From Acanthosoma haemorrhoidale (lineage: Eukaryota; Arthropoda; Insecta; Hemiptera; Acanthosomatidae), in assembly GCA_930367205.1 (NCBI GenBank), contig OV884009.1:83349189-83413188 (forward strand): a DNA stretch of 64,000 nt, given 5' to 3'. The notes below the pieces were generated by a model, which saw only the letters and a program-made list of their open reading frames with translations, was not told the DNA's origin and made no database searches. Position numbers and translations under genes: made by a program. Shown here in pieces: positions 1-11,861 of this stretch (position 1 is its first letter; each line of letters starts with the position of its first letter).

Positions 1-2790
1 ATAGGTTGTCTCCATAGTTAGTAGTTGGTGCTGAAGTGATTAGAACTAACTAGTTTTTGTCGTGGGATTCGCCATTTCTTCATTCAAGTAGCTACTCAGT
101 TATCCTGTCAAGTTTGAGTATTTGTGATATATGACTTATAAATAAATAATTAACATTACCATTTTAATCAATCTAGTGGACTAGCCTATTAAAGTCAATT
201 TAATTAAAGCATAAAAGTCAGTTCTTCAGATTTCAGTAGTGTACTGGTCCTGCCCAGAAGGAGGAGGCGGGTTTAACCACTATGGCCGTATTTATAATGT
301 CTTCCTTCTGATTGAAATTATTGGAAGCAATGGAGTCAAGTTTTATTTTGGTCCTTATTAATTTTTTGGTCAATATTTTGTTTCTTAAAGTATATAATAA
401 ATCTACTACATCTGATCCATCTCTGTGTCCCTCTTCCTCTATATGTGGGCTTAATTGACTGAGCCATGACTAGGTACCTTGTTTTTATTGCTTTATGATA
501 CGTCAATCCCTTTTTTTTTATGATATTACCCTATTCATCAGAAATATTGTGTTAATCCAGGAGGATGTACCACTTTTTATACCTAGTTGGTAGTTTCCCT
601 TCTTGTATAACACCCATCTGTTTATTTTTTGCCTGCATGTACACATTTATATTTTTATTAAATTGAATATTAAAGGTGAATCCATTAGACTTTATAGTTT
701 TTATTAATTGGTGGTTATTTCTTGTCATATATACCACATACACTGAGGATGAATATTTAACAGTCGAAAGAATGAAGTGTTGATTAGTTTTTATTACCGT
801 GTACTGAAATAAGGAACCTCCATTATTTTTATAGAGCTAATTTTATTTTTAGCATCTTCAAATACCTTTATGGTGTTTTTTTACATGAAAACATCTTAAA
901 AATTGTTACAATACTAGTCCTGCCAGAGTGAGATGTGACAAAATTTTATCGCCTTGTGATTTTATGACAAATCTTGTGGTGATATGGTTTGTATTTTCTA
1001 AAAATAAACTGTAGGCAACTTCTTTCCACATAGGATCGCATTATTGTGCGTTTGCGTATTTGAGGGGGGAGGGGGACAAGTGGGATCTTTATTTGCGCTC
1101 TTGCCGAACGGATAAACAGTCTTAGCTTGCTAATGGAAAGAGACTGACATGTTTTCCTAAAACGTGCTGAGTTTCGTCACACAGTTTCTTTAAAATTGTT
1201 TCGGTATTGGTTAAAAAGAGCCACAGAAAACTGAAAATTGTCAAATATCAACATAAATTGGTCAATAAAGACAAAATACAAAAGTAAGATAAGATGTGCC
1301 ATGCATGTGCTACTGTGCCACTACTAGTGGACCTGGTGTGCCACCATTGATCTTATCCGGCTTCTGGGGGGCCACGGTGTTCAATTAAGCTCGTAGGCTA
1401 CTAGAGTACATATACCCTTACCAACAGGCGTTAATGGCCACTAGGTCCTACCTATGAAAAACAACATCCATCCATTCCCACTACCATGCAAAAAAATTTT
1501 AACTGGTAGAATTAAATTTACGAACACAATTTTAAGGACTTTAGGTGATTATAGGTCAGTAAGTACTAATCATTAATCAGGTCATCAAGTTGCGACATCA
1601 TACTCAAAAATAGAGAAATAGATTTTTTTTTTTTAAATTAAAGAATGGGACATTTTGTAATTTCAGTTTTCAAAAACTCAGATCACATATTGTTTTCAGG
1701 ACGTTGTATCTTTAATAGTTTTTTTTTAAAGAAAACTATTTTATGTTTTAATCAAAGTAATTAATGAACGAAACTTCGTGACCCCTATTTTATACCTCTA
1801 GCTTGACCGGGTGACTCACAAAGACTAGATAAACACATAGGTGAAAACAAGGGTTTCTGGTTTTGGAAAAAAAAAACCCTCGAAACCCTTAAACATTAGT
1901 GAATGTAGACTATATCTGCTAACTTTCTACTACAACATTCATATCTGCTATGGATCGTATTAATAGGGACTTATTCAAAATTAAAATATTTTATGAGATT
2001 TTTGAATTGTTAAAGGAAGTGCTCAACATTTGCAATCAAATAGTTGCTTTAAATTCAAATCTAACCCATAATTAGTTGGAATGATCCATTAATAGCCTAA
2101 ACGAAATTAAATTATTGGTTCCTTAACTCATACCCACTACAGATTATGAGACAGAAGTTACACTTAAGTCGAAACAAATCACAAAAACCCTAGTGTTTAC
2201 TTTGAAACAGATCGGAGAGATTTCTGTGTGAAAAAAAATATACAATCGATCTGAAAGGTCTTTTATTTATCTCACAACAACTCGAATTTCGATTATTAGG
2301 AGTCTGCTAAAATGCAAAACAGGGAATTTTAATATAAAAAAAAAAGAACGTAAAATAGTCAGTCCCGTTTATCTAAGTTCAAGCCTATTCCTCAATTCAC
2401 AGTTTTTCAGTCAGCCAGCAATGTCCGCGCAGAAAATAATAGGTATTAAAAAATAATAACTATTAACATTTAAAAGAATATTTTTAACGACGGATACTGT
2501 TCCGAGACCGAACAATTTAGGTCGTAAATACTGGCTAGTTTTTCCTCTACCATTCGATATATATTTACAACCTACGCCGACCACCGATCCATGATATTTT
2601 CTCTCGTTACACAACCGTTAATTCGCTTTTATGCTGATATTAACCAGTTTATTCAAACCAAAAAATAAAATTAACTCATTGTAATTTATAAAACAAAAAT
2701 TTATATATATTTTTTATATTTCTCCTATAAATTACAACAATACACAAATAAATAAGTGCAGTTCGGGCCGACAAAAAATATCATTAGATC
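1..2790. other. AT-rich spacer
   Basis: No coding signal on either strand. The only structured item is the hairpin repeat at 1849-1890. The small minus frame at 2411-2614 has no recognisable content. Confidence 0.6.
1849..1890 (+). repeat. Dispersed hairpin repeat, copy 1
   Basis: AAGGGTTTCTGGTTTT, an A-rich loop, then ACCCTCGAAACCCTT: the two sides pair as AAGGGTTTC/GAAACCCTT. The same hairpin recurs at 22304, 36120 and 57972. Confidence 0.6.
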
Positions 2791-2795
2791 ACAAT

Positions 2796-2808
2796 GGGGG
2801 GGGGGGGG
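2796..2808 (+). repeat. G13 homopolymer
   Basis: A run of 13 G in AT-rich DNA. Similar runs are G11 at 2943-2953 and C11 at 12801-12811, with shorter C runs near 22011 and 38836. Confidence 0.9.
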
Positions 2809-2882
2809 ATAAAATAACACATGGCAGATATGGAGAGGGAGATAATTTTAGAGTGAACAAGAAAGGAGCGGTCCATCATATA

Positions 2883-3130
2883 GACAATTATAGAAGTTCA
2901 CTTTTATCTAATGCAGGGTGAAGCCACAAATCTTTGGGTATAGGGGGGGGGGGTTGCTTTGTTTCCGTACATTAAAGACAGAACGTTTTACGAACTGTTC
3001 ACAAAATTTACCTTGGGGATCCCGAAAGACGCATTTAGTATTTCTATCTAAAATTAGAATAATTTCCCTCCACCAAGTGGTGGATTTTCTTGAAAATTTC
3101 TTCTACCAAACCATATCCCCTAATGCAGAA
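2883..3130 (+). repeat. Diverged third copy of the inverted-repeat arm
   Basis: It shares CACTTTTATCTAATGCAG, the phrase ATTTAGTATTTCTATCT and TTTCCCTCCACCAAGTGGTG with the right arm, in the same order and at similar spacing, and runs on into TTTCTTCTACCAAACCAT. The arm sequence is therefore a dispersed repeat and not unique DNA. Confidence 0.6.
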
Positions 3131-3849
3131 ACAATAGGTTGGTCCCAACACCGATTGTGAGTCTAAACTATCATCAAACTGGTGGGAACCGTTGTGCCGT
3201 TCCAACTCGTCTTAAACCAAAACTGTTAGACATCTGTCCCAACACGCTCGAAACCTGGTTTGAAGACGGTTTGGCAATGTCAAAACGATCCGAGGATTGG
3301 AGTAAGGACTAAGAATCAGAGACACGCGCAGCCATTCTACCCTCTTTTCCCACTCGGCGTAAAAAAGAAGTTTGTTAATATCCTGCGAAATAGTTTAAGT
3401 TATGTAACTTCACTACTTTAATTAAAAGTTATTAATCATTAAATAAGTAGACGCTAACTTTTATTTTGTCCATTAATAATTGACTATTTACTTTAAAATT
3501 ATTAATAGTTGAAAATCTTTATCAGTAGAGGTTAATTTTAATGTTTTTAATTTATGATTACATTTTTTGTTAATTAAAAAAGATTAAAAAGGTGTCCGAA
3601 TACTAATTATTGTATGAAGAAAATAATAATTTGACTGCATTTTCCGTTGTACCAGCTACATATTTGATATATTTTACACATTAGATTTTAGTCAAAACCA
3701 AAACCTTCTCTAATAAAAACCAAAAAGAATTCGCGTTTTTGCAGTCCAACAAGCCGAGTCATAAACAAGTAAGTTGTTTTGTAAAGTTACAGTAAGGTAA
3801 ACATAAACCAGCTTGGAATTAGTCATTGATTCTGTGTTGGAACAAACTT

Positions 3850-4015
3850 AATGTCCTTGAATTGAAATCCTCAATCCAACCCGTTCTCGTTTGCGCCTCA
3901 GCGCTTTGGAACTTAAAACCTCCCCCCGTATGCCATTTTGTTTCCGCCCAGTTTAGAAATCCTGTCTTTTTGAATTATTTGTTTTTCTCAACCCGGGATT
4001 GTCTCATCAGTTTTA
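3850..4015 (+). pseudogene. LINE ORF2 C-terminal fragment
   Basis: The frame reads QPVLVCASALWNLKPPPVCH then FVSAQFRNPVFLNYLF. The pattern A..LWN.LPP.V......F......NYLF is the CR1/jockey tail also seen at 22.95 kb. It is short, and no other part of the element is adjacent. Confidence 0.5.
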
Positions 4016-4130
4016 TTTTATATTTTTCATTCTAATGTCTGTATACAAACCATTCAAAGTTTGTATAATTTAACCTAAACAAATAAGTTTTCTTTGCTTG
4101 GAGATTTTGGTGGTAATGGGTTGGTAGAGG

Positions 4131-4576
4131 AGGAAACTGCCAAGAAAGTATCGCAACCTGCTGGAGGGAAACCATTCTAACTTCAGATATCAATACTAAA
4201 TCCGGGTCTTTCGCGATTCTCACGATAAATTGAAGGAAAGATTTCATAAGCCGTTTTAGTATGTCTTCAAGATAAGTAAAGACACCCACTTCCCTCTTGA
4301 AAAGAAAATGACTGGCTTTGCTCTGTATTAGATAAAAGTGTACTTCTTCAATTTTCTATTTAAGGGGGCTATTGCATTTAAGTGTTAGTCACAATTTACT
4401 GGATTTGAGACGTCAAAGACGATGGTTAATTTAGTAATTAACCTATATGTCCATAGTTATATTGATTTAATCTTTATTGTTAAATCATGCAGCGTTTTGA
4501 ACTATTGTTTTTACAAAAGAGAATAAATTAACACACTTTGTGATGTTTACGATCAAGGAATGGGCCTCATAGTTTT
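4131..4576 (+). repeat. Left arm of a 1.7 kb inverted repeat
   Basis: This ~446 bp arm is the reverse complement of 5384-5820 with modest divergence. Shared landmarks include CTTCAGATATCAATACTAAA, TATGTCTTCAAGATAAGTAA and AATGGGCCTCATAGT. The short open frames at 4032-4289 and 5662-5850 are the same sequence in the two arms and encode no recognised domain. The spacer between the arms is about 807 bp. Confidence 0.85.
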
Positions 4577-5246
4577 TTAAGTCTTTGGAATTGTCTCAAA
4601 AGTCTTGTTAGTTTTTTTGTTTTATATTATAATTTTGGCTTTACTTATTTTACCTGTATTCCCCTGAAGTCATAAGTTTCATTTTATCCCCTTCATTACC
4701 CAGACTATGGATGGCTCTAGATTCTTTAAAATGTTTGGTGGTCTTAAGAAACTTATCATTATTAGTACGTTTTTTTCATATTTTATTATCTTGATTTTAA
4801 AAGTTATTATTGGTCATTTTTTAAAATTTTTATTTCAGTGGCTCATCCAGAGGGGATAAATAAATAAGATAGGGGGGAACAGATCTGTTTACAAATTTGG
4901 GACAAAAAATTGTTTACTGTGAAAAGGGGTAATATTTTGATTAAATTTGTGGTCTATCATATTTTCTAAAAAGTTTCCTTGGTCATTATTTTATTTTATA
5001 AATTAAACTATTTAGGATTGATATGTAAGATACTTTGTCAACCCCTCCTTAGTGGATTGCCGAGACCCACCGAACACTTCTGTGTTGCTGATTTGCTGCT
5101 TTTTAGGGGCAGGCTCGGGCTACCGCTAGTGTTTACTTTTACCATTCAATACTACTAAATACAAATCATGCATTACAAAATTAAGGGTTTCGTTCTTTTG
5201 ATGACTTTTTGTAATTATAGTTCTCTTAAGCCCTAATACATATGTA

Positions 5247-5335
5247 CACAGGTGGTCTGAAAAGTTTCCGACCTCAACATGAAGATGATAATAAAATAAA
5301 TAAAAGCTTTGTTTGGTCAGAAACTTTTCATCTCG
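5247..5335 (+). mobile_element. 89 bp MITE inside the loop of the 4-6 kb inverted repeat
   Basis: It begins after a TA with CACAGGTGGTCTGAAAAG and ends with the inverted block CAGAAACTTTTCATCTCG. The middle holds AAGATGATAATAAAATAAA. A second copy lies inverted at 55.57 kb. Terminal inverted repeats and TA flanks suggest a Tc1/mariner-driven non-autonomous element. Confidence 0.8.
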
Positions 5336-5383
5336 TTGTGATTTTTAGTATAATATCCTTCCCAGTATGGTATGATTGACAAA

Positions 5384-5820
5384 TAAACTATGAGGCCCAT
5401 TCCTTGATTGCAAACATCACAAAGGGTGTTAATTTATTCTCTTTTTGTAAAAACAATAGTTAAAAACGCTGCATGATTTAAAAATAAAGATTAAATCAAT
5501 ATAACTATGGACATATAGGTTAATTATTATATTAACCATCGTATTTGACGCCTCAAATCCAGTAAATTGTGACTAGCACTTTAATGCAATAAATGGACAA
5601 TTGAAGAAGTACACTTTTATCTAATACAGAGCAAAGCCAGTCATTTTTTTTCAAGAGGGCAGTGGGTGTCTTTACTTATCTTGAAGACATACTAAAACGG
5701 CTTATGAAATCTTTCCTTCAATTTATCGAGAGTATCGCGATAGACCCGGATTTAGTATTGATATCTGAAGTTAGAATGGTTTCCCTCCAGCAGGTTGCGA
5801 TACTTTCTTGGAAGTTTGCT
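5384..5820 (-). repeat. Right arm of the 1.7 kb inverted repeat
   Basis: It is the reverse complement of 4131-4576, with a few small indels. The two arms could pair in a single-stranded transcript. Outer ends stop together near GGTTGCGATACTTTCTTGG. No target duplication was found at the outer borders. Confidence 0.85.
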
Positions 5821-6403
5821 GTTATTATATTAGTTTTTCTGTTACCGTGATAGCACTTCATTAGTTTCATGATGTTGTTATTGTCCATGCATTTTTAACA
5901 TAATAGAGCCATCAAATGGAACTACCATGCAAAATATGATGCCTTCAAGAATCAGTTACTGTTGATGTGAGTTTTAATACATTTTTATGATTACAGTTAA
6001 AAAGAAAACAACTACATAAAAACAGTATCTAATGTTTTTCGTGATGTCGTGGTCTTTAATTTGATGTCCTACATGAATGTATACACAATTTTTTAGTTTT
6101 AATTCTAAGTAATATCCGAGACAGTCCGGTATTGAGGCTTCCATCTCGACAAACAGCCAGACACACAGGTGGAATCGTATAATGATTGCTTCGTTCACAA
6201 TTTTTCTACTGAAAAAAAATATTAAATATGTCCTTTATATCAATAATGAGGTCGACTTAACTAACTGTCAGGGGGGTGAAGGGACGAATCTTATCCACGA
6301 TAAGCAAACTGCACTCAAGTATATACATTCATTTTTATTCTTTTAATGGATAGTAATTTTTTCTCGAAATAAAAAACAACATATATTTTAATAATCATTG
6401 GCT

Positions 6404-6512
6404 GACGAGAAGAGTCGGTAGTTCAGTCAGGATTCGAATCCGGGGCTGCGACTTCAAGAATGCTTCTGACTAGCGTTCAGACGCCCTTACCAATCAGGAT
6501 TTTAATGCTGAG
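6404..6512 (-). repeat. tRNA-like sequence, probable SINE head or tRNA relic
   Basis: On the minus strand GGTAAGGGCGTCTGAACGC resembles an A box and D arm, CTAGTCAGAAG an anticodon-arm side, and GGATTCGAATCC a B box and T arm. A 5 bp anticodon stem (TCTGA/TCAGA) is possible. The acceptor stem does not close, so it is not a working tRNA gene. Confidence 0.4.
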
Positions 6513-7061
6513 ACAAAGAAACATCTTGGGTTCGTATCCGGGATGTGTTATAATGAGACCAAAAACTTTTAAAATTCACACCAGTGGGATTATAATACAA
6601 TACTCATGATTAGTAACCATAATGATTTTTATGCATTTCAAATTACAATACAGCTTTCTTGTACGGTTAATTTCCGTGTGAAAAAAATTAATTGTTAGAT
6701 GATGTCCGTGACCCTGTGAATCTCATTGAGCCTTGGGAGTTTTAGTCTGTAATCTGTTTTACAGTATAGCCTGCAATTGATATTCAGATGCCTAATCTAA
6801 GTACATGTGTTAAATTTGGACTCATCAGGTAGAATAAATCTCTCAAATTATACAATTATTCAGTTTATGTAGTTTTCTTCAACCTCAATCTAAGTTTTGT
6901 GTGGCTAAAGCTATGGAGAGGTTTTCTTAGTCGCTTGCTTCCTGATAAAAACCGTTTATTCAAGTTCCTTAACAGTCGACGAGTTATTTCAGATTATCAC
7001 GATGAAAAGAAAACGTGTTTCTCATACTCTGGAACGAGTTGCAAGGGTCTAAAGTATTTAT

Positions 7062-7560
7062 CAGTAGGCATATTAGGTGCTTCTATGATTTTCGGGCCTT
7101 TGATATTCACTTCCTTCACGAAATTTGCCGGACTTTAATATCCGCTTCCTACAAGTGATATTGAGGGCTTCAAATTCACTTTCCACATATTAAATTAAAT
7201 TTGACTCTTTACTGCTCTTCAACCTGAGTTTTTTTGGAGTTCTTGAATCCGTTTCCAAAACTTAATATTAGGAGCTTTATATTCCACTTGCCAAGACATG
7301 ATTTTTGATTCGTCTGTGGAAGATACCGTTAAGTTATTGTGTGTCTTGTTGTTAGATAGACTTTGTACTCCAGATCTACTGAGCTATGGAAGGATTCCAT
7401 CAAAAGATTTCGTTCGGCAAAAGTTTTCATCAGATTTTCCGAGTTTTTAGATGGTTTTGTCTTCCATTTCCTGATCCTCTTTATGGTAATCCCTCTCGTT
7501 CCTTTCGTAGCTTTTGAAAATTTAATCCTTTGAGGTTCATTGTTTGTTTGACTCAACTGT
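7062..7560 (-). repeat. Left arm of a foldback-like element, with ~34 bp tandem units
   Basis: Read on the minus strand this arm matches 8935-9540 on the plus strand. Shared blocks are AACGAGAGGG/AACGAGTAGG, AGGAAATGGAAG, ACGAAATCTTTTG, GGATTCAAGAACTCCAAAAA and CTCAGGTTGAAG. At its outer end are three or four tandem units of about 34 bp beginning AGGAAGTGAATATCAAAG. The 75-codon minus frame at 7329-7556 is part of the arm and resembles no known protein. Confidence 0.7.
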
Positions 7561-7789
7561 TGAATATGGCTGTTTTGATCGTAAGCAGTACTTTAAGTAA
7601 AAAGATAAATTTTAAATAAGGAGTTTTTTCTATGTTTTGTTTTTTAATAAACAAAGTAACACGAATTAATCGTTGTCGGGTCGTCACGAGGGGGGTGCTT
7701 AGTTACCCTAGCCCTGGTGACGAAGTGAGGGTTGATTAAGTTTATAACCTGGACAATCGTTTCATGGTAGTCTTACTATATATATGACT

Positions 7790-8450
7790 CCATTTTTGAT
7801 AGGTATGTGCCACGACAATGCATCATGTTCAGGAGAAGAGGTACAGGGTAGGTTTATAGGTAGTTTATGTGGTCTTGGAATGACCACGAATTCACACTCG
7901 GTATCTAAGGGTGGGCGAAAACCGTCCGGATCCCAAAGGCGATTGTGAACTGGAGAGAGGCAGACTGAATTGCCGTGGGGAACACTGCTTAGTAAGCTTG
8001 CGGGGCCACAACAACCGTTGTTCACTAGGGAGAGGTCTCTCCCAAGGAGGTGCTAGATTTAGCGAGACGAAGGCAGAGATTCCCACTAAGAAGGTGTGTG
8101 GTCTGACAGCGCCGGACTAAAACGTAGCGAGGTGAAGAGAGAGAGAGAGATAGATGCAGAGGTTTTCATAAAGAAGCCAAGTTTCAGAGTTTAAAGCAGA
8201 GAAGCCACGAGCCAGTTAGTTCCCAGGATAATGATATACAGGCCTCAAACCGCCGGTCTTAAATACCCAGCTGGATTCGTCAGTAGCCAATCATCACTGT
8301 TTTTGTAGTACCCAATGAGGGTTGAGTATGTGGGTTGCTTTGTCCGCTGACAAAGAGACGTGAGCCCGGCGGTTGGGTCTAGTACCTGCTACTGACAGCT
8401 GGTGCCCCAGCTCATATAACTAATTGGCTCCCAGCCGCATGTTTATTGTT
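7790..8450 (-). repeat. GC-rich promoter-like repeat, copy 1
   Basis: It is over 80 percent alike with 10880-11400 by eye for about 350 bp, with looser likeness for 150 more. On the minus strand it runs CCAAT-like GATTGGC at about 8285, TATTTAAG at about 8260, a pyrimidine-rich leader, then the conserved block. Both strands carry open frames in the conserved block. The plus frame ends RGLSQGGARFSETKAEIPTK, and the minus frame has LDTECEFVVIPRPHKLPINL. Copy 1 has a one-base insertion in the plus frame near 7922. It may be an LTR or the 5' end of a retroelement. It sits between the foldback arms. Confidence 0.6.
8128..8150 (+). repeat. GA microsatellite
   Basis: A short run of GA dinucleotides at the edge of the GC-rich repeat copy 1; copy 2 has a shorter run near 11230. 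Confidence 0.7.
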
Positions 8451-8934
8451 TACCATATTTACAATGATTTATATTTTGGTAATGTTATTTACATTTGTTT
8501 ATAATATATATACAATAGAGTATAGGGTGATTTATCTTATGTAGTTAGCGGTCACTGCAATCGTATTTTATTAATGTCCAATGAAAATCAGGTCCAGACT
8601 TATTAAATTCTGTGTCGATATTAATGTTTAAATGGGTAATTCATGTTTGAATCATACTACAGTCCATATAATTCGCTAAGATTTAGATTTTGACTGACCA
8701 AAGAAAAGAAATGAAGAGTGGGATCCTAGATAAAGAAAAAGAAACGTGGGCTATAAAGGCGGTAAACCAATGAAGTTTGTCAAAAACATAAATGTCCCAG
8801 GACGAAGGCCAGAGAGGATTATAAAGAGTACATTGTGCAGTGGACTGATACAAGGAACGCGATCTTAAGTTCTTAAATACAAGCATGGACTGGGAAATAA
8901 AATTGAAAAGACCAGGTGAAGAATAAGTGATGGA

Positions 8935-9540
8935 GCCAACATAGCTGAAGGAAGTAAAAGGAACGAGTAGGATAAGCAGGAGAAGGAGCAGGAAATGGAA
9001 GTCGAAACCATCTACGAAATAAAAAAAGCAGCTGAAAAGTTTAGTCCAACGAAATCTTTTGGTGGAATACCACCAGTGCTAAAAATATCTGGAGGACTTA
9101 GTATATCTAACAATAAGATGACACTATATTCCCAGGAAGAATTAAAAATCACGCCTTGGAAGTGGATTATAGATCTGCAATTATTAAGTGTTGGAAATGG
9201 ATTCAAGAACTCCAAAAAATCTCAGGTTGAAGTGCAAGCAAGAGCTAAATTTAATTTAATATGAAGAAGTGAATTTATAGCCCCGAAAACAACTTGCAGG
9301 AAGTTGATATTAGAGCCCCACAGATTTTGTTTAGGAAGTGAATATCAAAGCTCCAAAAAGCATACGCAGGAATTGGTTTTAAAAGCCACAAAATCCCGTG
9401 TAGCAAATGGATATAAGTGGTAAGGTACGTGCCTGTAGTAAAATCAACAGTCCCAAATCTATCTTGTAGCAAGTTAAACTTGATGCTCCAAAACTCATTT
9501 GTAGTAAGTATAACTAAAAGCCCCAAAAATTACTTGGTTG
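8935..9540 (+). repeat. Right arm of the foldback-like element, with ~34 bp tandem units
   Basis: The inner part (8935-9260) mirrors 7200-7560. The outer part (9262-9540) is a degenerate minisatellite of about eight units of 31-35 bp, each starting AGGAAGT or AGCAAGT and containing AGCCCC or AGCTCC. The 89-codon frame at 8995-9264 lies in the arm. Long inverted arms that end in short tandem repeats are a trait of Foldback/Galileo-type transposons. Confidence 0.7.
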
Positions 9541-10652
9541 GTTTGAATTGGGGAGGGATAGTATGAAGAATGTAATGAATTCATTACAATAATTATTTGA
9601 TTCATTATTCATTATGTCTTCAATGGTAATATTCATTTCATGGTATGTAATATATTTATGTATATGTATATTATTAGTTATAAGTGAAAATATTTTAAAA
9701 CAAAATGGTCTTTGGAAATATATGTTTTTTTTCATGAAAATAAGAAAAATTCCCAACTCCGTATGTAAATCAAGGTATTTTTTATTTATATATTTATAGC
9801 TGTATAAATGGTTATTTGTTAGTTCCATTGTTACGTTGTACGTTTATTAGGGAAAATTAATTAATAAGCACTGCCTTTCTATGCATTTATGTAAGGCAGG
9901 TACAAGTAACAAAAGTAAACCATATCAGTTGTATTATGTATATGCTTGGGCCTCACTCGCACCTATTTAATCGTATGCAGTGTCGGCTCAGTATATTAAT
10001 TTTATAGGTTAGTAGAAATCAACTGACTATAAGCTCATATATTAATAATTTAAAATATTTATTCCCCTTTTTTTCCTCCCAAACCTTTTTCCCCATCTTA
10101 TTACTTTCAAATATTTTAAAAACACTTTCTTTTTGAAAATTTGATGTGCGTATATCATTTTCCTAATTTTTTACTCCTAAAGGAGTTATATAGTAAGTAG
10201 ATCTATCAAATTTGTATCAGATTCTTCCTTCTTTCGGAGAACTTTATACAAAACCTACTCCGTTAAAGTGTAAATATCGAATCGTCATAAACCATAAAGG
10301 AAATGCGCGATAGCACTAAATATAAAATGATTATGTGCTGACAATCACAAGTTAGAAGTGAAGGTTGGGTTTACTATCCGGTTGTTCCTGGGAACCTAAT
10401 CAAATGCTGAATAAAAAACATGGCGTAATACCTCATGAAGAGTTGAGGCCTACCCAAAGTTTTGGCTATAGTTGGTAGGTGGTGCTGAGTTGTTAGTGTG
10501 GTCAGCACTATGCGCCATCATCTCTGGAAAGATGGAGAGTGAAGGATTCCCACAGAAGCGAAACTGTCCAGGTTTTGTCAGACTCGCTATACAAAAATGT
10601 AGAAGAGGAGATAATTTATGCAATTTATGAAATGATTTTAGTCAAAACTTAC

Positions 10653-11400
10653 AGTTTTCTTGGAAAGTCAAAGCTGGATAAGGATCTTGTCGGGCTCTGT
10701 GGTGACTGAGTATCCCCAAAGTGGGGAGGAGACGCCCGCCGCGGGCTAGGGTCACTACAACCTCTTGGCCGCCGTCCGGCGAGCGCCCAGAAAAAGTTAA
10801 AGCGGATGGACCTGTGGTCTTTCACCCTGGCTGCCGACCTAGTCGGCGCGCAGCCTAATTCGCTTTGATCTGACTCCATAAGATCTTTAGAAGGTGTGGT
10901 ATGCCCCGACAGTGCACTATGTTCAGGAGAAGAGGTACAGGGTAGGTTTATAGGTAGTTTATGTGGTCTTGGAATGACCACGAGTTCGCACTCGGTATCT
11001 AAGGGTAGGCGAAAACCACCGGATCCCAAAGGTGAATGTGAACCGGAAAGAGGCAGACTGGATTGCCATGGGAGACACTGCCAGGTAAATTTTCAGGGCC
11101 ACGGCAACCGTCGTCCGCGAGGGAGAGGTCTCTCCCAAGGAGGTGCTAGTTTTAGTGAGAAGAAGGCAGAAGTTCCCACTAGGAAGGTGTGGGGACTGAC
11201 AACGCCGTACTAAAACATAGCGAGGTTAGGAGAGAGAGATGCAGAGGTAGTTGAATGAGAAGGCCATGGTTTCAGTAGAGCAGCAAACGCCAGTGCAGAG
11301 AGAGAGGAGAGAGTAGTGTTCCAAGTGACGGTCTGGTTCGTTATGTTAATTATGTCCTGTGCCATTTCTTATTTAGCCGGTCCGCTCTGGAGGGGATGGG
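10653..11400 (-). repeat. GC-rich promoter-like repeat, copy 2, with minus-strand ORF and donor
   Basis: On the minus strand TAAATAAG at about 11370 precedes a CT-rich leader and a 126-codon frame (11029-10649) rich in Pro, Ser and Arg, including LDTECELVVIPRPHKLPINL. A consensus donor GTAAGT lies at the end of that frame near 10653. On the plus strand a 105-codon frame (10896-11213) is also open and conserved with copy 1. Which frame, if any, is real cannot be decided. GC content is far above the surroundings, especially at 10.70-10.85 kb. Confidence 0.55.
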
Positions 11401-11832
11401 TCTCCACCAGGCGGCCCGAGGAAGTGGGGATGGCCCCCACCTAACTGGCTCATCCCCCTACTCTCACTGACGTCATAATCTGTATTCAACAACAAATATG
11501 GAAACATAGACAGGTATAATATGAATCGAGAAGAGGGGAACTTTTAATTATTGATAATTAAGAGGTGGTAACAACACATCTCAAAAATGTAAATACTTAT
11601 AGCTGATTACGCGTTATTGTTGTAAAGCAACGCTAATGTTCATTTGACCTGATTTGTTATTAATGCTTATTAAGTTTATCGATTCTCGTCATTGCGTCTT
11701 TTAATGATGGGAGTCAATCAAAATTTGAAATTTATATAGATAAGTCTGAGCTGTGACTTGATAAAGCTTAAAAGTTAGAAAAACGAACGTAATTTAATTA
11801 AAAATATTTTTACACAATATTATCACCAGAAA

Positions 11833-11861
11833 GTTTGACAGCTATGAATTGTCATCTTCAG
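11833..11861 (-). ncRNA. Degenerate hammerhead-like core
   Basis: CTGAAGAT, stem GACA/TGTC, then AAAC with the G of GAAAC lost. The layout is that of copies A-C but two core positions differ, so it is likely a dead relic. A similar dead relic is seen on the minus strand near 36273-36303. Confidence 0.3.
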
